Assembly (NCBI RefSeq): GCF_024178165.1
Contig: NZ_JAMZIE010000002.1
Location: 62,001 to 126,000, forward strand
Origin: Halohasta salina
GTDB taxonomy: Archaea > Halobacteriota > Halobacteria > Halobacteriales > Haloferacaceae
Direction: 5' to 3'
Length of the DNA: 64,000 bases
Shown: piece by piece, positions 8,761 to 17,116 of the stretch
Position numbering within the stretch: position 1 is the stretch's first letter
Layout: each line of letters opens with the position of its first letter
The notes under the pieces: model-generated
Databases searched by the model: none
What the model saw: the letters and a program-made list of their open reading frames with translations, nothing else
Told to the model about the DNA's origin: nothing
Position numbers and translations under genes: made by a program

Positions 8761-9462
8761 CTATGGCTGGAGCCGACCCAACACGGGGATCTCCGCGATC
8801 GTCTCCGCATCGAGATCCGCCCAGTAGAGCCCGGCCGGCCGACGCCCGGTCGACTCAGTCCGGATGGTCCGTGTCGGCGTTACGATCAGATCCAGCGGTA
8901 CGTCGTGGCGGTCGGTTTCGATGCCGCCGACGACCTGGCAGTCGTGGACAGTCGTGGCGACTGTGGTGGCCTCGTCGACGCGGTCGAACCCCCGCAGAAC
9001 AGCGAACTCGAGGTCACTGTACCCTTCGCCCTTGCCGACGCGACTTCCCGTCTCGTCTACGGCGACGCTCCCGGAGACGATGAGATCGATCCGTGGCATC
9101 TCTGCGGGGTCGACCGGCACCCCGTGTTTCGAACTGCCGGAGACGGTTGTGGCGGCGTCGATGTCGTCGACCTCGTCGGGGTCCAATCTGAGAAACGGCT
9201 GCTCGTCGCGGAGCCGCGGGACCGCCATATACACCGTCTTGCCGTCGCGGAGGGCCCGTCGACGGACCGGAAGCTGTGGCGCATCGGGATTACATTTGAG
9301 CGTCTCGGCCCGCTGCCACGCTTCGGTGTCGGCCAGTCTATCGGCAGCCTCGCGGTGGTTTTCGAAGTTCGGGATCCGGCCATGGGGCGGAAACGGAAAC
9401 CGCGCGATTCCCTCCGTTTCGAGGTGGTCCCAGATCCGCTCGCGGAGGTCGTCTTTGGTCAT
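8761..9462 (-). CDS. 5-formyltetrahydrofolate cyclo-ligase family protein
   Basis: A 233-residue protein with the 5-formyl-THF cyclo-ligase (MTHFS) fold, which in characterised members converts 5-formyl-THF to 5,10-methenyl-THF using ATP. The sequence shows an N-terminal helical part, then IDLIVSGSVAVDETGSRVGK and the ligase signature GKGEGYSDLEFAVL near residue 150. A TVHDCQVV stretch and a VPLDLIVTPTR end follow. Archaeal members are longer and more divergent than bacterial ones, so the substrate is uncertain. The start is set at the ATG at 9462; two extra residues from 9468 are possible. It may feed C1 carriers that the Mer homologue at 38.5 kb also uses, but this is inference. Confidence 0.75.
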   Translation of the reverse strand: MTKDDLRERIWDHLETEGIARFPFPPHGRIPNFENHREAADRLADTEAWQRAETLKCNPDAPQLPVRRRALRDGKTVYMAVPRLRDEQPFLRLDPDEVDDIDAATTVSGSSKHGVPVDPAEMPRIDLIVSGSVAVDETGSRVGKGEGYSDLEFAVLRGFDRVDEATTVATTVHDCQVVGGIETDRHDVPLDLIVTPTRTIRTESTGRRPAGLYWADLDAETIAEIPVLGRLQP

Positions 9463-9642
9463 ACACACGGACTGTTCGGCTCGTGGAAAACGGTGTCTCT
9501 CGAACCGGGTCGACCCCTGACTGGGTCGCCCAGTAGCGTGGTTCTCCGATTAGACAGGTAGCTGCTTGCGGACACACGGGTCGATCAAACCGCCGTTTGG
9601 GTCTCCCCTGTTTTTTAGCTCTCTGTGGTAGACGAACGGGGT

Positions 9643-9891
9643 ATGACCGGGGATTCTGAACTACTGCTCTACCTGCTGGTCGGAGGGCCAGCCCTGTTCG
9701 TCCTGTTTTTGTTGTTCCTGATGGGCCCCATCGGATGGTTCGTTGCTGCATTTCTCGGGATCGCCGCCATGGTGATCCGCTCGCTCAGCGGTACCGACAC
9801 CGACTCCCCTTCGACACGAAACTGTCCCGCCTGTGGGGCCCCGAACGAACCCGCCCGAGAGCGCTGTAACTACTGCGACGAGCCGATCTGA
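9643..9891 (+). CDS. Small membrane protein with C-terminal zinc ribbon
   Basis: An 82-residue protein. Two hydrophobic segments (about residues 8-28 and 30-47) come first. A C-terminal zinc-ribbon follows, CPACGAPNEPARERCNYCDE, with four cysteines in two CxxC pairs. The knuckle probably faces the cytoplasm. Such small double-pass zinc-ribbon proteins are common in haloarchaea and have no known role. An in-frame GTG at 9625 could extend it by six residues, but the ATG at 9643 places the membrane segment near the N-terminus. The gene stands alone between divergent and unrelated neighbours. Confidence 0.7.
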   Translation: MTGDSELLLYLLVGGPALFVLFLLFLMGPIGWFVAAFLGIAAMVIRSLSGTDTDSPSTRNCPACGAPNEPARERCNYCDEPI

Positions 9892-9970
9892 CGTCCCCTT
9901 CCCAGCCGACTCGGTGGACGGATCCCGATCTGTTGATTCGATCCGATCGAACTACGGACCCTATAGAGCA

Positions 9971-9980
9971 GTATATATTT
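9971..9980 (+). promoter_or_regulatory. TATA box for the ArsC-like gene
   Basis: GTATATATTT at 9971-9980 is a strong archaeal TATA element. It would start transcription near 10000, giving a leader of about 20 bases before the ATG at 10023. A GGAG at 10001 is too far from the ATG for a classical ribosome-binding site. Confidence 0.55.
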
Positions 9981-10022
9981 TCTGAGCGGAATAGCAAAGA
10001 GGAGCCCACACGAACCCTCGGT

Positions 10023-10445
10023 ATGTCGACTACGATCGCCTTCGTCTGTGTTCAGAACGCCGGCCGGAGCCAGATGGCAACTGCATTCGCCGAGCAGGCC
10101 CGCACGGAACTCGACGCCGAAGACGAAATCGAGATCGAAACCGGCGGCACCCAACCGGCCGACCACGTCCACCCCGAAGTCGTCGACGTGATGCAGGAGA
10201 TGGGGATCGATCTCTCGGAGCGCACGCCGAAGGAAGTCACTCCCGACGATCTGCGGGCGATGGATCTCGTGGTCACGATGGGCTGTTCGGCCGAGGGTGT
10301 CTGTCCGGCCGCGTGGAACGGCGAGAACCGCGACTGGGATCTCGACGATCCGGATGGACAGGATCTCGACTCGGTTCGGGCCATCCGTGACGACATCGAA
10401 CGACGCGTTGAGGCTTTATTTGAGGAACTCGTGGCGACACAGTAA
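10023..10445 (+). CDS. ArsC-type/low-molecular-weight phosphatase protein
   Basis: A 140-residue protein of the LMW protein-tyrosine phosphatase fold, the group that also contains thioredoxin-linked arsenate reductases. The P-loop is CVQNAGRSQMA from residue 9, where Cys is the nucleophile and Arg binds the oxyanion. The general-acid region is the acidic WDLDDPDGQD near residue 108. A second conserved Cys pair (MGCSAEGVC near residue 83) is the kind used by arsenate reductases to resolve the Cys intermediate. Arsenate reduction is therefore favoured over phosphatase activity but not proven. The start follows a strong TATA box, and a one-base gap leads into the small HTH gene, suggesting an operon. 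Confidence 0.8.
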   Translation: MSTTIAFVCVQNAGRSQMATAFAEQARTELDAEDEIEIETGGTQPADHVHPEVVDVMQEMGIDLSERTPKEVTPDDLRAMDLVVTMGCSAEGVCPAAWNGENRDWDLDDPDGQDLDSVRAIRDDIERRVEALFEELVATQ

Positions 10446-10446
10446 G

Positions 10447-10704
10447 ATGACCGCCGAACTGACCGAGACGGCGACTGGCCGGGACTGTGTTGCGGAGTCG
10501 ACCGCCAGCGCGAAGCTGTGTTACACCGTGCTCTGCCACGAGGGCTCCCACACCCAGTCGGCGCTCGCTGCGGAGACCGGGCTCGATCGCAAGACGGTCC
10601 AGCGGGCGGTCTCGCTGTTGGTCGACTGCGGGGTCGTCCGCGAGACGGTCGATCCGACCGACGCTCGCCAGAAATGCTACCGACCGATCACGGATCGCTG
10701 TTGA
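10447..10704 (+). CDS. Small winged-HTH regulator
   Basis: An 85-residue protein that is almost entirely one winged helix-turn-helix domain. Helix 2/3 correspond to TQSALAAETGLDRKTVQRAVSLL near residues 37-59 (helix-turn-helix pattern visible), followed by the wing VVRETVDPTDARQKCYRP. It fits ArsR/MarR-like regulators. Two Cys in the first helix region (near residues 14 and 25) and one in DCGVV could bind a metal or oxidant, but no clear ArsR metal site is seen. The ATG lies one base after the stop of the ArsC-like gene, so the pair is probably co-transcribed and the protein may regulate that operon. Confidence 0.75.
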   Translation: MTAELTETATGRDCVAESTASAKLCYTVLCHEGSHTQSALAAETGLDRKTVQRAVSLLVDCGVVRETVDPTDARQKCYRPITDRC

Positions 10705-10758
10705 TTACTCGGAGGGCGACACGCAAGCCGTTTAGCCGCTGGCCGCCCTACCAACCCT

Positions 10759-11385
10759 ATGTTCGAAGATCGCCCCGACCGCGACAGCGAGATCGTGCTC
10801 GTCGGCCGGTCGAACGTCGGCAAGTCGACGATTATGCGGGAACTAACGGGTCACGCCGTCCCGACGGGTAAAAAACCGGGCGTCACACGCAAACCGAACC
10901 ACTTCGATTGGACCGGCGAGAGTTTCATGTTCACCGACCTGCCGGGGTTCGGTTTCATGTCCGGCGTCGAAGGCGATCATCAGGAGGCGATTCAGACGGA
11001 CATTGTTCGTTATTTGGAGACTAATGCCGACTCGATTCTGGCTGCCGTCCTCGTCGTCGACGGCAAGAGCGTCGTCGACATCATCGACCGCCACAGCGAC
11101 CGCGGGAACATACCTCACGACGTCGAGATGTTCCACTTCCTCGAAGAGCTGGCTGTCCCGGTCGTCGTCGCGGTCAACAAGATGGACAAGGTCGACGACA
11201 AAGACGAGCGGCTTGACGAACTGTGTGATCGGCTCGGGCTCTTTCCGCCGTGGCAGCAGTGGAGCGACGACACAATCGCCCCGATCACGGCGAAGAAAGG
11301 TCGGATCAACTCGCTTCGGGAGGTGCTGTCCCACCACCTCCACGAGGCAAAGCGTGACGATCTGCTAAAATTCGTCACAAAGTAG
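10759..11385 (+). CDS. engB: EngB-type GTP-binding protein
   Basis: A 208-residue TRAFAC-class GTPase, linked in bacteria to late 50S ribosomal subunit assembly. G1 is GRSNVGKST near residue 15, G2/switch I lies in [10 protein letters not shown]3 is DLPGFGF, and G4 is NKMDKV near residue 140. The SAK-equivalent reads ITAKKG. There is no extra domain, as is normal for EngB. The start ATG at 10759 follows the HTH gene by 54 bp. With the Nog1-like GTPase at 5.4 kb this is the second ribosome-assembly-type GTPase in the window. Confidence 0.88.
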   Translation: MFEDRPDRDSEIVLVGRSNVGKSTIMRELTGHAVPTGKKPGVTRKPNHFDWTGESFMFTDLPGFGFMSGVEGDHQEAIQTDIVRYLETNADSILAAVLVVDGKSVVDIIDRHSDRGNIPHDVEMFHFLEELAVPVVVAVNKMDKVDDKDERLDELCDRLGLFPPWQQWSDDTIAPITAKKGRINSLREVLSHHLHEAKRDDLLKFVTK

Positions 11386-11456
11386 TCGGTGACTACTGAA
11401 GCTCAGTCGACCCGGACAGTACAGAGTCTCAAGGTCGTGGCGACACGAGGGCGGAT

Positions 11457-11597
11457 ATGGCTCGCAACACGACCGCAGGCTGGTCGCTGATCAGTTCGGG
11501 GCTCGTGACACTGCTATTGACCGCACTCCCCGGCGACTCCGTCTGGTGGGGGATCGGGCTGCTCGCTGTCGGGGTGTTCGTGCTTCTCAAGACGTGA
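11457..11597 (+). CDS. Small two-helix membrane protein (46 aa)
   Basis: A 46-residue open frame begins at the ATG at 11457 and ends with TGA at 11597. The product has a hydrophobic helix (SLISSGLVTLLLTALPG), a short loop DSVWW and a second helix (GIGLLAVGVFVLLK), as expected of a small double-pass membrane protein. Codon third positions are GC-rich like the neighbours. No function is recognised. The overlapping minus-strand frame looks like an artefact. Confidence 0.55.
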   Translation: MARNTTAGWSLISSGLVTLLLTALPGDSVWWGIGLLAVGVFVLLKT

Positions 11598-11641
11598 TCG
11601 TGAGCGATTGGTTGCACCCACCATCTCATGGCGGGTTACAG

Positions 11642-11690
11642 AAGATGGTGGCTCGGAATACGACCTCGTCACACGGGGGTTGGAGGATGG
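11642..11690. repeat. Left imperfect repeat flanking the AT-rich island
   Basis: This stretch, containing AGATGGTGGCTC and ACCTCGTCACA, resembles 18650-18700 in the same orientation. An 11-bp core is identical and the aligned 42-bp part matches at roughly two thirds of positions. A local inverted repeat (CACCATCT / AGATGGTG) accompanies it. It could mark an insertion boundary. Confidence 0.35.
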
Positions 11691-11780
11691 TACGAACCCA
11701 CTAACAGTTCGAGCGAAAGCATGGTTTGTTGCCTACGCATAATTTATGCAAATAAACAGGCAACTTTGACATTAATTTTC

Positions 11781-12524
11781 TTGGCACTGTATAGTTAAGC
11801 CAATTTGAGAAGTGAGCAGTTCGTGGTTTGAATTGTTGATGCTGTCGCCAGAACTGCTCAGAGAGACGTTGGAAACGGCAAATCTTGAATGTCGGGAGTG
11901 AGAGCGGACGGTGACGCCCGTCAGGGCGTTGGCCGTCCGGCTCCACGGGACCGGCTGTTCGCTTAGAGACACAAGCAATTCTTCGACTATTCGGCGTACA
12001 ACACTCTCATCAGGCGATCTTTCAATGGGTGCATCGAGTAGCTGACAGCGTTCCCGACCCGTCTGAGGCGCAGCCGAAGCGGGTCGCCGTAGACGAGACT
12101 GCTGTCAAAATTAATGGCGAGTGTTGGTTGTATGCTGCAATAGACCTCGACACCAAGTTGATTCTGGGTGTCGACCTGTTCGGATCTCATGGGACCGATC
12201 CCGCTGCTGCGTTTCTGCATGGGCTCTCTGAGAAACACGACCTCTCCGAGGCCGTGTTTCTCGTCGATGGCTTCGGCTATCAGACTGACATTGTTCGATT
12301 AGGACTCAGCGGTCAGCGTGATTATACAGACCGAAACCTAATCGAAAAGTGGTTTCAGATATTTAAAATGAGGATCGACCGCTTCCATAATTCGTGGGTG
12401 GGCGGTCGGTCGAGCGTTCGTCGCTGGTGTTCACAGTTTGTACATTATTATAACCGCCAGCGACCGTATCAATCACTCGGTGATCGAACGCCAGCTGAGG
12501 AAGTCGTTAACTAGACTGTGCCGA
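11781..12524 (+). mobile_element. Decayed IS6-type insertion sequence
   Basis: About 744 bp bounded by imperfect terminal inverted repeats: TTGGCACTGTATAGTTAA at 11781-11798, and the reverse complement of 12507-12524, with 15 of 18 positions matching. It holds one transposase gene whose stop codon lies inside the right repeat. No flanking target duplication was found (8-bp flanks differ), so the copy is old or one end has been rearranged. Confidence 0.7.
11839..12514 (+). pseudogene. IS6-family-like DDE transposase, disrupted
   Basis: The N-terminal part reads from the ATG at 11839 and contains the HTH-like TVTPVRALAVRLHGTGCSLR. It is broken by a TGA at codon 21 (11899-11901) where relatives have Trp. 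Near 11966 the frame shifts; loss of two bases in a GAGA run would explain the change from LRDT to ETQAILRLFGV. The second part then runs intact to 12514. It carries the catalytic acids: D in RVAVDETAVK, D in VFLVDGFGY and E in RNLIEKWF, followed by FHNSWVGGRSS. Family placement is from recollection of haloarchaeal IS6-like transposases. Confidence 0.8.
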
Positions 12525-12827
12525 CAGTATATAATAATAAATATTACATGAATTTGTTATTATGCATCAGTAATCAGAGGCTACGATCGATCGCTGTCGG
12601 CTCTCGATAACGTCGATGAGAAGCAGCGGCGTCGTCCGATAAAAATACCTTGCCGATAGTATTCTATGCTTGTTATCAACATTATCGGAAATTGAATTGT
12701 CGACTGTATCTGGTTATGAGATGGTCTTAATATAAGATTATAGTTTGAATTCTTTAGGACTATATTATCAATATTCTTTTACAAAATTGTGAATATATCT
12801 ATAAAAGAATGAGAATCATACCTGTCC
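12525..12827. other. AT-rich intergenic region with promoter of the GH12 gene
   Basis: 303 bp, much richer in A/T than the window average, with no ORF. At its right end ATATATCTATAAAAG (12793-12807) sits about 26 bases before the ATG at 12828, a TATA position expected for a leaderless transcript. Nothing else was recognised. Confidence 0.55.
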
Positions 12828-15326
12828 ATGGCAGATAGGAATGAGACGCCTACCGCCGACGACACGGAGTACAACAATATACCAACCGATAATCCGAAGG
12901 GCTCAGGCTGGCTGCGAAACACAATCACACAACGAATAACCGAGACTGTTGAAGATATTCGAGATCTGCATGATACTCCAGTAGCTGGCAAGGATCGAGC
13001 GTCTACAATAGGGACGCTAACTAAGGGTTTTGGGGGATCTCGTCGGAACTTTCTACAGGCTTGCACACTAACAGGGCTTGGTGCCTTTGGGTTACAAATG
13101 ACTAGTACTGTTGCTGGGGCGACATGTATCAAGGAGGAATGTAATCAAGGGAGACTTGATATCAACGATTATTTTCAGCTCATCGATAACCAGTGGGGAA
13201 ATCCAGACGCCTCCCAGTGTGTCTGGATAAATGAAGACGGCACGTACGGTTGGGACTTCGACGCTTCGAACACGGAGTCGGGAATCAATTATCCGGAAGT
13301 GTTTATCGGAACGCGACCGTGGGGATCTGATACGGGCGTTTCTGAGTTTCCGATTCGGCGTCGGGATATCTCCGAGTTCGTTCTCGATGTCCAAGTTGAG
13401 TCATCGATATCTGATGGTGAATGGGATTTCGCACAGGAGTGGTGGTTGATGGAAGAGCCGCCGAGTGTGCAGACAAGAACGTACCAGTACGAGGTCATGC
13501 TGCTGCTCGACTGGGGTGGCGGCCACGACCACGGGTCACCGTTATATACTGACCTTTGGACAGATAAATACGGGAACACAATCGATCTCTGGACGATTTA
13601 TGACTCCGGCGGGACGAGTGCAAAGTTCTATATCTTCCGGGTTCAGGGCGGTCACGACGGTGGCAAAATCGATGCCAAGCGCATTACGGACTGGCTCACA
13701 CAGCATGAAGGAGTCTCTGAGGATCTCTGGCTCAGTGGCTCGGAACTCGGGAACGAATACTGGCCTCCTGCGGCTGGCCAGACGACGTTTACCGAGTTTG
13801 GTGTCACAATAAACGGGTGTACGTACACCAGCACTGGGTCAGCTGAGACGGCTGATAGGACGGCACCGCCAGCTCCGACGACCCTCTCGTCTCCGAGTCA
13901 CGGCGAAAACACGGTAGAACTTACGTGGGACTCGGTCACTGACTCCGGTGGGTCAGGGCTCGCAGAGTACGTCGTGTATACGGACGGCACTGAAAACCAT
14001 CGCGTCGACGCCGGAACGACTTCGACGACAGTGTCCGGGCTCGCAGTGGAGACCACGACGCAATTCAGTGTCACCGCGATCGACGGGGCGGGCAACGAAT
14101 CAGCCACTTCGAACACGATTGCAGTTACCACCGACAGGCCACCAGAGCCCGCTGATATCCAGTCCGGTGGCACCTACAAGCTGGAGAACAAAAACAGTGG
14201 ACTCGTTTTGGATGTCGGCGGCGATACCGACACCAACGGAGCAACGATCGTCCAGGAGCCGTGGGCAGATACGGAGACAAAGCAATGGGTCGTCCGGGAT
14301 AACGGCGACGGCAGCTATCGACTTGTAAACAAAGAGAGTGGGAAAGTAGCCGATGTCGAAGCGTGGGCGACGAGCGACGGAGCGGACATCCACCAATGGG
14401 AATGGGTAGAAGGCCGGAACCAACGTTGGACACTACTGGACAACGGCGATGGGACGGTTCGGCTACAGAACCGACACAGCGAACTGGCGTTGGAAGTAGC
14501 GGACGATTCGACCTCGGCGGGAGCAAACGTACAACAGGGTCACTGGACGGGCGATGACACACAGCGGTGGCACTTCACGCTCCTCGATACCACGGCACTA
14601 TCTGTCCCGACCGGCCTCGCCTCACCGACCAATGACGATTCGTCAGCCGAGATCGAGTGGGAGGCGTCCACCGACTCCGGCGAATCCGGACTCGCCCAGT
14701 ACATCGTGTATGTTGACGGTACTGAAGACCATCGTGTCGCCGCCGACACGACCTCGACAACGGTTACAGACATCCCCTCGGAGACCACGGTAGCGCTGAC
14801 GGTCACAGCGATCGACGCCGAGGGCAACGAATCGGCGGCGTCTGAGCCGATCACCGTCACAACTGACAGCAAGTCCGAATCGTCAGAGATCCAGTCTGGA
14901 ACAACGTACCGCATCGAAAACAAGAATAGTACCTTGGTGCTGGATGTGGCCAGCGAATCAGCGTCGAATGGGGTGACAATCGTCCAAGAGTCGTGGACGG
15001 GGGCGGACACACAACAGTGGGTCGCTCGGGATAACGGCGACGGCACCTATCGACTCGAAAACAGAGGGAGTGGGAAGGTCGTAGATGTCGAATCGTGGTC
15101 GGCCAACCAGGGAGGTGACGTTCATCAGTGGTCGTACGTCGGTGGGGCAAACCAGCGGTGGATTCCCATTCGGAACGACGACGGCACGTATCGCTTCGAA
15201 AACAAACATAGCGGACTCGTGCTCGACGTGAGGTGGGCCTCAACAGAGACTGGCGCGAACGTCCAGCAGTGGGCGTGGAACGGCGGCGATGGCCAGCGGT
15301 GGCAACTCGTCCCCGTTGAAAGCTGA
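12828..15326 (+). CDS. Secreted GH12 glucanase with FN3-RICIN-FN3-RICIN modules
   Basis: An 832-residue exported glycanase. A twin-arginine signal SRRNFLQACTLTGLGAFGLQ starts at residue 71, behind an unusually long hydrophilic N-region. A GH12-like jelly-roll domain follows at about 103-335. It has the DNQWG motif (120-124), the nucleophile candidate E222 in YEVMLLLDWG and the acid/base candidate E323 in FTEFGVTING. GH12 enzymes cut beta-1,4-glucans or xyloglucan with retention. Then come FN3 (about 345-435), a ricin-type beta-trefoil (about 444-588, repeated QxW such as TKQW and NQRW), a second FN3 (about 592-680) and a second trefoil (about 690-831). The two FN3-trefoil units are similar enough to be an internal duplication. 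The gene is convergent with the GH10 xylanase. Confidence 0.8.
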   Translation: MADRNETPTADDTEYNNIPTDNPKGSGWLRNTITQRITETVEDIRDLHDTPVAGKDRASTIGTLTKGFGGSRRNFLQACTLTGLGAFGLQMTSTVAGATCIKEECNQGRLDINDYFQLIDNQWGNPDASQCVWINEDGTYGWDFDASNTESGINYPEVFIGTRPWGSDTGVSEFPIRRRDISEFVLDVQVESSISDGEWDFAQEWWLMEEPPSVQTRTYQYEVMLLLDWGGGHDHGSPLYTDLWTDKYGNTIDLWTIYDSGGTSAKFYIFRVQGGHDGGKIDAKRITDWLTQHEGVSEDLWLSGSELGNEYWPPAAGQTTFTEFGVTINGCTYTSTGSAETADRTAPPAPTTLSSPSHGENTVELTWDSVTDSGGSGLAEYVVYTDGTENHRVDAGTTSTTVSGLAVETTTQFSVTAIDGAGNESATSNTIAVTTDRPPEPADIQSGGTYKLENKNSGLVLDVGGDTDTNGATIVQEPWADTETKQWVVRDNGDGSYRLVNKESGKVADVEAWATSDGADIHQWEWVEGRNQRWTLLDNGDGTVRLQNRHSELALEVADDSTSAGANVQQGHWTGDDTQRWHFTLLDTTALSVPTGLASPTNDDSSAEIEWEASTDSGESGLAQYIVYVDGTEDHRVAADTTSTTVTDIPSETTVALTVTAIDAEGNESAASEPITVTTDSKSESSEIQSGTTYRIENKNSTLVLDVASESASNGVTIVQESWTGADTQQWVARDNGDGTYRLENRGSGKVVDVESWSANQGGDVHQWSYVGGANQRWIPIRNDDGTYRFENKHSGLVLDVRWASTETGANVQQWAWNGGDGQRWQLVPVES

Positions 15327-15336
15327 ATATGACGGG

Positions 15337-16698
15337 TTAGTCGTCGTCTAAGCGGATCGTTATTTGCTCGGAGTCCGGGTCGACGATGGTGGATCTAACG
15401 GTCTGTGACCTGTCGTCGCTGGTGACCGTGATCTCGTGATCACCATGAAAGACCTGCGTCTCGTACTGCCCGTCTTCGTCTGTGGTGCCTGATTCGTCAG
15501 TCCACCACTCATCGAAGACGAGGTCAGTATACACCTCGTAGGCGGGTTTCTTCGACCAGTCGGTGCGGAACAGTGGTGCGTTGTCCTGCCAATGGGCCCC
15601 ATCCCAAAACCCCCACATCAGGAATCCGACTACTGCGGGGTGACTAAACGCAGTTCGCAACACGATATTGAGATGTTCGGCTTCGTTTGCCTCCGTCCAG
15701 CCGTCCCCGTACGTATCGTATTCTGTTATTTTCAGCTCTACGTCTAGTGAGCCAAAGCGGTCGCAGAGTTCACGGAGTCGCTCCGGACTGATCGCCTCCG
15801 AGCGGGTGTTGAAATGGCCTTGCATCCCGATTCCATCAACCGGCGCACCCCTGTTCTGTAGATACTGCACCAACTCTTCCATTTTCTTCCGATGGTCTTC
15901 ATACTCCCCAGTAGTGAGGTTGTACTCGTTGATATAGAACTCCGTCTCCGGAGCGGCGGCTTCGGCTGTCCAGAACCAATCAGCTATCTGTGGGGACTGT
16001 TGTGGTGGTTCCTTGGGTGTGATCGCTTCTGTAATGATATGATTGTGAACATGCTCATTGAGTATTTCCCATTCGGTGATCTCGCCCGCGTGCTCCTTGA
16101 CAATATCCCACGTATGCCCAGTTGTTCGCTCTGTAAGGTAGTCTCCCCGATCGGGATCATCCGATTCTAACTTCGCAACGACATCATCCGGTAGTGTCTT
16201 TATATCTAGCCGCTGCCAGAGCACATTATGACCTCGAACATCGATATCACTCTCTAACAGCCATTTGGTCGCACTGTTGGCGACAGCCCGCTTCGTGTCA
16301 GATTCCCAATTGTGCCACTTGTGATAGTTTTCGAGCACAGCCGTATTGAATAGATCACGCAGATGAGTCCGGTATGGATCTCCCTCCTCACTGCGATCTA
16401 TGAGGTGGACAGCGTTGACAGCGGTTCCGAAACAGAACTCGTGGCCCTGCATTGTGATATCGACGAGCGCGTCAGGCACAGGGGCCCCTGTTGGATCCTC
16501 AACCGTGACCGAAAGATCAGTTGTTCGAATGTTTTGGATAGCAGCATCAGCTCGTTTTTCCCAGTCGTCTGAACGCTGTGTTTCCTCCTCGGAGCCATGA
16601 GACGAAGCCTTCTCGGCGTTCTGGGCGTCACCCAGACAGCCGGTGAGGAGTGGTGTTGGAGTCGTTCCGACAAGCGTGAGGAGTCGACGCCTGTTCAC
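15337..16698 (-). CDS. GH10 endo-beta-1,4-xylanase, lipoprotein
   Basis: A 453-residue surface-anchored xylanase. The N-terminus has RRR, a hydrophobic stretch and a lipobox LLTGC (Cys21). A short Ig-like lead region (about 60-85) precedes a GH10 TIM barrel at about 85-400. The barrel shows CFGTAVN, GHNVLWQ, acid/base E215 in WEILNEHV, and nucleophile E326 in ELKITEYD. Late-barrel MWGFWDG and KPAYEVY are typical GH10 elements. A small beta-rich tail (about 405-453) may help binding. GH10 enzymes hydrolyse xylan backbones with retention. Its stop is 11 bp from the GH12 stop, so both genes probably arrived as a plant-polysaccharide-degrading pair. Confidence 0.88.
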   Translation of the reverse strand: MNRRRLLTLVGTTPTPLLTGCLGDAQNAEKASSHGSEEETQRSDDWEKRADAAIQNIRTTDLSVTVEDPTGAPVPDALVDITMQGHEFCFGTAVNAVHLIDRSEEGDPYRTHLRDLFNTAVLENYHKWHNWESDTKRAVANSATKWLLESDIDVRGHNVLWQRLDIKTLPDDVVAKLESDDPDRGDYLTERTTGHTWDIVKEHAGEITEWEILNEHVHNHIITEAITPKEPPQQSPQIADWFWTAEAAAPETEFYINEYNLTTGEYEDHRKKMEELVQYLQNRGAPVDGIGMQGHFNTRSEAISPERLRELCDRFGSLDVELKITEYDTYGDGWTEANEAEHLNIVLRTAFSHPAVVGFLMWGFWDGAHWQDNAPLFRTDWSKKPAYEVYTDLVFDEWWTDESGTTDEDGQYETQVFHGDHEITVTSDDRSQTVRSTIVDPDSEQITIRLDDD

Positions 16699-17116
16699 GA
16701 CAGCCCCCTGAAACGCTTGACAAGTGAAGGATCATCTGCTTTTAACCGCTGAGTTGATACTGACCCACGCTTTGTAGAGCGTATCCCGTCGAACAGTTGG
16801 ATACAATGATCCCTGATGAAATCAGTTTTGTCCGTATTGATAGGAACTACATCAATACGATCCATACACACAAGTAGTACAGGGTGTACAGTTAGTTAAT
16901 CATTGGCTATACCAAATATAGTACCAACAAATAATTCAAAATAAACTTTGGTTTATCGAGTTACGCACCTGCTCGGCTCACTCGTGCAGTCGCTAACTAA
17001 CAAACCTACACAGAGGTTGGTCTCGTCGCTAGTAAGAAGACAATATACTCGTCAGTGACCTTATACTCACAATATAATATCTGTTTCTATGAAACATAGT
17101 TACCAAGCAGCATCGG
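16699..17116. other. AT-rich intergenic region
   Basis: 418 bp between two divergent gene starts (GH10 xylanase to the left, sugar dehydrogenase pseudogene to the right). It is A/T-rich and must hold both promoters. AATATAATATC near 17070 is a possible TATA for the right gene. No ORF or clear repeat was seen. Confidence 0.4.

Noticed and set aside
11899-11901. TGA as selenocysteine or a recoded codon in the transposase
   Set aside because: Relatives have Trp here, a second lesion follows in the same gene, and haloarchaea are not known to decode selenocysteine.
12525-12827. Origin of replication in the AT-rich gap
   Set aside because: No ORB-like repeats or adjacent Orc1/Cdc6 gene; the AT content matches the rest of the island.
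13850-15320. CRISPR-like or tandem DNA repeats in the GH12 gene
   Set aside because: Similarity comes from duplicated protein modules (FN3 and ricin trefoil) with divergent DNA, not from regular repeats with spacers.
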